The notes under the pieces were generated by a model. That model had not been told where the DNA came from. It did not search any database and saw only the letters and a list, made by a program, of their open reading frames with translations. This document shows, piece after piece, positions 6,755 through 8,208 of a DNA stretch of 8,208 nucleotides. The position numbers were made by a program, and so were the translations under genes. This DNA is from Prevotellaceae bacterium UBA1716 (GTDB lineage Bacteria; Bacteroidota; Bacteroidia; Bacteroidales; Bacteroidaceae). How positions within the stretch are numbered: the stretch's first letter is position 1; each line of letters opens with the position of its first letter. The stretch lies in the NCBI GenBank assembly GCA_002317225.1, contig DCIW01000130.1, positions 7,620 through 15,827 on the forward strand. Reading direction: 5' to 3'.

Positions 6755-6802
6755 TTTTATTTCTGCCTTTATTTCTGCTTTTCCTTCTGCTTTTTCTTTC
6801 AG
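6755..6802. repeat. Four imperfect 12-base tandem repeats, pyrimidine-rich
   Basis: Four consecutive 12-base units can be read: TTTTATTTCTGC, CTTTATTTCTGC, TTTTCCTTCTGC and TTTTTCTTTCAG. The plus strand is almost purely T and C. On the minus strand the block reads as Lys-Ala-Glu-Ile-type codons (KAEIKAEIKAKI ending in TGA near 6747), but that frame opens right after a stop with no start, so it is not a gene as it stands. Confidence 0.75.
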
Positions 6803-6829
6803 CTATCTATCTCATAGTCAGCCCCCGTT

Positions 6830-6849
6830 CACGTTCATTTTTGAACGTG
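6830..6849. repeat. Perfect 8-bp inverted repeat downstream of the hydrolase stop
   Basis: CACGTTCA (6830-6837) and TGAACGTG (6842-6849) are exact complements around TTTT. It lies 19 bases beyond the hydrolase stop codon. On the minus strand the hairpin is followed by AACGGGGGC rather than a U tract, so it does not look like a normal intrinsic terminator. It could protect the mRNA 3' end, act as a partial terminator, or be a protein-binding palindrome. Confidence 0.5.
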
Positions 6850-6868
6850 CCCTCCCATATCAAGCCAA

Positions 6869-7750
6869 CTAATCGTTTTCATCCAACCATTCCCTCAATA
6901 CTTTACAATATCTTTCATTATCCTCAACGAATGGCATGTGTCTACAACCTTCAAACAGTTCCCATTTACTGTTTTCAATTCCATCATACATAGCCTTAGC
7001 CATCAACGGAGTACAAAGATCATCTGTACCACTAATCACAAGAGTTGGTTCCTTTATCTCACCCAACCTCTCAAGATATTCAAAATTACCAAGTGAACCT
7101 GTTGGAACATATTCATTTGGTCCCCAACCATATAGATAACTTTCTGCACCAGCCTTCTTTGGTCTTCTTAAACACTCAGGACTATCTTCTGTAACCTTTC
7201 CCGCACAATGCAACTCCATAAAGTGCGCATTTGCAGCAACATATCCAGGTTCATCAAAGTTTCCAGTCTCCTCAGCTTTAGCAATCGCATCTTGCTCTTC
7301 TTGCGACATATAAGCAATCATTCTATGCTGTTCCCTACTCCATACAGAAGCGCTTGGATTAGTACTTGAAAGTATAGCCGAACGCACTCCTCTATGCTCA
7401 CAATCTGTCAAGTAAGACAATATCAACATTCCTCCCCATGACTGTCCAAGTATATGGCATTCATCAAGATGTAAATGCTCTCGTAAAGCTACAAGTTCCT
7501 TTGTCCATGTCTCCAAAGTCCACATTTCAGGATGACCGTCAAGGTATGACTGTCCACAACCAATCTGGTCGTAACTAATCACAGCTCGACCACTTTCTGC
7601 AATCGAATCTAAAACCTCAAAATAATTATGTGTACTTCCCGGACCTCCATGAATTAGAATCACAGGCTTTTTTCCTTCCTTACATTCACCTACTATTCTA
7701 TAGTAAGTCTGATAGCCCATAAAGGGCATAAATCCTTCTTGAATCTTCAT
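6869..7750 (-). CDS. Proline iminopeptidase-type alpha/beta hydrolase (peptidase family S33)
   Basis: A complete 293-residue protein, the usual length for cytosolic prolyl aminopeptidases of the PepI/tricorn-factor F1 type. HGGPG at 34-38 is the oxyanion-hole motif of the family. GQSWGG at 102-107 holds nucleophile S104, SGTDDLCTP (240-248) supplies the acid, probably D244, and CRHMPF (269-274) holds catalytic H271. The cap region (about 130-220) carries SYLYGWGPNEY (204-214), which fits PIP cap sequences. The expected reaction is release of N-terminal proline or similar residues from peptides. There is no signal peptide, so it acts in the cytoplasm. The start ATG 7750 follows a TAnnTTTG promoter by about 40 bases. 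It has nine cysteines, and 10 of 13 Arg codons are AGA/AGG, unlike the nearby operon, which hints at acquisition from another lineage. It is unrelated in function to the MoxR cluster. Confidence 0.93.
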   Translation of the reverse strand: MKIQEGFMPFMGYQTYYRIVGECKEGKKPVILIHGGPGSTHNYFEVLDSIAESGRAVISYDQIGCGQSYLDGHPEMWTLETWTKELVALREHLHLDECHILGQSWGGMLILSYLTDCEHRGVRSAILSSTNPSASVWSREQHRMIAYMSQEEQDAIAKAEETGNFDEPGYVAANAHFMELHCAGKVTEDSPECLRRPKKAGAESYLYGWGPNEYVPTGSLGNFEYLERLGEIKEPTLVISGTDDLCTPLMAKAMYDGIENSKWELFEGCRHMPFVEDNERYCKVLREWLDEND

Positions 7751-7789
7751 AGCAATTAGTATATTTTATTTATTTAGATATTCTTTCTG

Positions 7790-7797
7790 CAAAGATA
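7790..7797 (-). promoter_or_regulatory. Putative promoter -7 box (TATCTTTG) for the hydrolase gene
   Basis: On the minus strand TATCTTTG matches TAnnTTTG exactly. Transcription would start near 7783-7786, leaving an A/T-rich leader of about 35 bases with no Shine-Dalgarno. No clear -33 TTTG is seen at normal spacing. The box shows that the gene has its own promoter and does not depend on read-through from the rRNA operon behind it. Confidence 0.6.
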
Positions 7798-7894
7798 CAC
7801 ATTATTATTTAATATCATGCCCATTAAAATAAAAAAGTAAACCAATCGTAATAAATAAACCTTACAAATACAGTTACATTATCCTATTCAATAC

Positions 7895-7933
7895 AAAAAA
7901 GAAGTCCCAAGTGATTGCTCACTCGGAACTTCT
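7895..7933 (-). terminator. Intrinsic terminator of the rRNA operon
   Basis: In the minus-strand RNA, AGAAGUUCCGAGUGA (7933-7919) pairs with UCACUUGGGACUUCU (7914-7900) around a GCAA tetraloop. The 15-bp stem has 13 Watson-Crick pairs and two G-U wobbles, and runs straight into six U residues (7900-7895). It starts eight bases past the 5S rRNA 3' end, which is the expected place for rRNA operon termination. Confidence 0.93.
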
Positions 7934-7940
7934 CCTGAAA

Positions 7941-8051
7941 AGAGGCGGCGACCTACTCTCCCACATTGCGGTGCAGTACCATCGGCGCGCTTGGGCTTAA
8001 CTTCTCTGTTCGGGATGGGAAGAGGTGGGACCCCAAGGCTAAAGCCACCTG
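7941..8051 (-). rRNA. rrf: 5S ribosomal RNA
   Basis: The minus strand carries a complete 5S rRNA of about 110 bases. Conserved blocks are readable: CCCAUCCCGAACAGAGAAG, UUAAGCCC, GCCGAUGGUACUGC and GUGGGAGAGUAGGUCGCC. The terminal helix closes AGGUGGC (8050-8044) on GCCGCCU (7949-7943), which sets the ends to within one or two bases. A terminator follows at once, so this is the last gene of the operon; 23S should lie upstream, past the right edge of the window. Confidence 0.96.
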
Positions 8052-8208
8052 AATATGCCTTTATCGGCTTTTGTCTCTCGATTCATCGGAACATCAATCT
8101 GCCGATTCATCGAATTATTGACTTTCTGGAAAGAAGAAAAGTAGCGGTTGGTTCCTTCGCTCTTTGAGCATTCCAACGTATCTGCCTTCTCGGCGGCAAA
8201 GCCGACGG
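8052..8208 (-). other. Part of the 23S-5S internal transcribed spacer
   Basis: No conserved 23S 3'-end sequence is recognisable, so these 157 bases are taken as spacer transcribed with the rRNA. CGATTCATCG occurs twice as a direct repeat (8079-8088 and 8103-8112, 24-base period), each copy itself a CGAT/ATCG palindrome. A stem may form from GTTGG (8147-8151) with CCAAC (8173-8177), enclosing GCTC (8159-8162) with GAGC (8166-8169). CGGCAAAGCCG (8194-8204) is a short hairpin. Such stems may guide RNA processing, which is an inference. Confidence 0.6.

Noticed and set aside
6751..6993. 80-codon plus-strand frame starting LLFLPLFLLFLLL
   Set aside because: Its hydrophobic start is just the translation of the pyrimidine repeats, and the rest runs antisense into the hydrolase gene.
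8159..8170. GCTCTTTGAGCA resembling an rRNA antitermination boxA
   Set aside because: The resemblance is on the plus strand, opposite to rRNA transcription, and the site is in the spacer before 5S rather than in a leader. It is better read as a small stem.
1..8208. CRISPR array, tRNA, transposon or phage genes
   Set aside because: Reading both strands showed no spaced direct repeats of CRISPR type, no tRNA-like cloverleaf and no transposase, integrase or phage structural motif.

Overview
The window looks like part of a Bacteroidota chromosome, most likely Bacteroidales and probably Prevotella-like. The supporting signs are three exact matches to the Bacteroidota promoter element TAnnTTTG, A/T-rich leaders mostly without Shine-Dalgarno sites, and a minus-strand gene order familiar from Bacteroides and Prevotella genomes. 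The genus is an inference from recalled sequence style; no database search was possible.

Positions 1-5729 hold a compact minus-strand operon. In transcription order it encodes a SpoIIM-family membrane protein (5729-4761), an unrecognised six-helix membrane protein (4774-3899), a DUF4129 protein (3887-3303), a DUF4350 protein (3306-2059), a MoxR AAA+ ATPase (2032-1070) and a DUF58 protein (1055 to beyond position 1, so 3'-truncated by the window). Genes overlap or lie 11-26 bases apart. An RDD-family membrane protein (5908-6654) is transcribed divergently from a shared control region with one TAnnTTTG box facing each way. All parts fit a membrane-anchored MoxR/DUF58 chaperone-like machine: the ATPase in the cytoplasm, DUF58, DUF4350 and DUF4129 anchored by single or paired helices, and SpoIIM, RDD and the unknown protein as polytopic subunits. 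The client and physiological role are unknown.

Positions 6655-6868 lie between convergent genes. They contain a nested hairpin that probably terminates transcription from both sides, a block of four 12-base pyrimidine repeats, and a perfect 8-bp inverted repeat.

Positions 6869-7750 encode a proline iminopeptidase-type alpha/beta hydrolase on the minus strand with its own promoter. Its arginine codon use (10 of 13 AGA/AGG, against 2 of 18 in the DUF58 gene) suggests a different origin from the operon.

Positions 7900-8208 are the tail of a minus-strand rRNA operon: part of the 23S-5S spacer, a complete 5S rRNA (about 8051-7941), and a strong intrinsic terminator with a GCAA tetraloop. The 23S gene should start just past the right edge. 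No tRNA, CRISPR array, insertion sequence or phage gene was seen.
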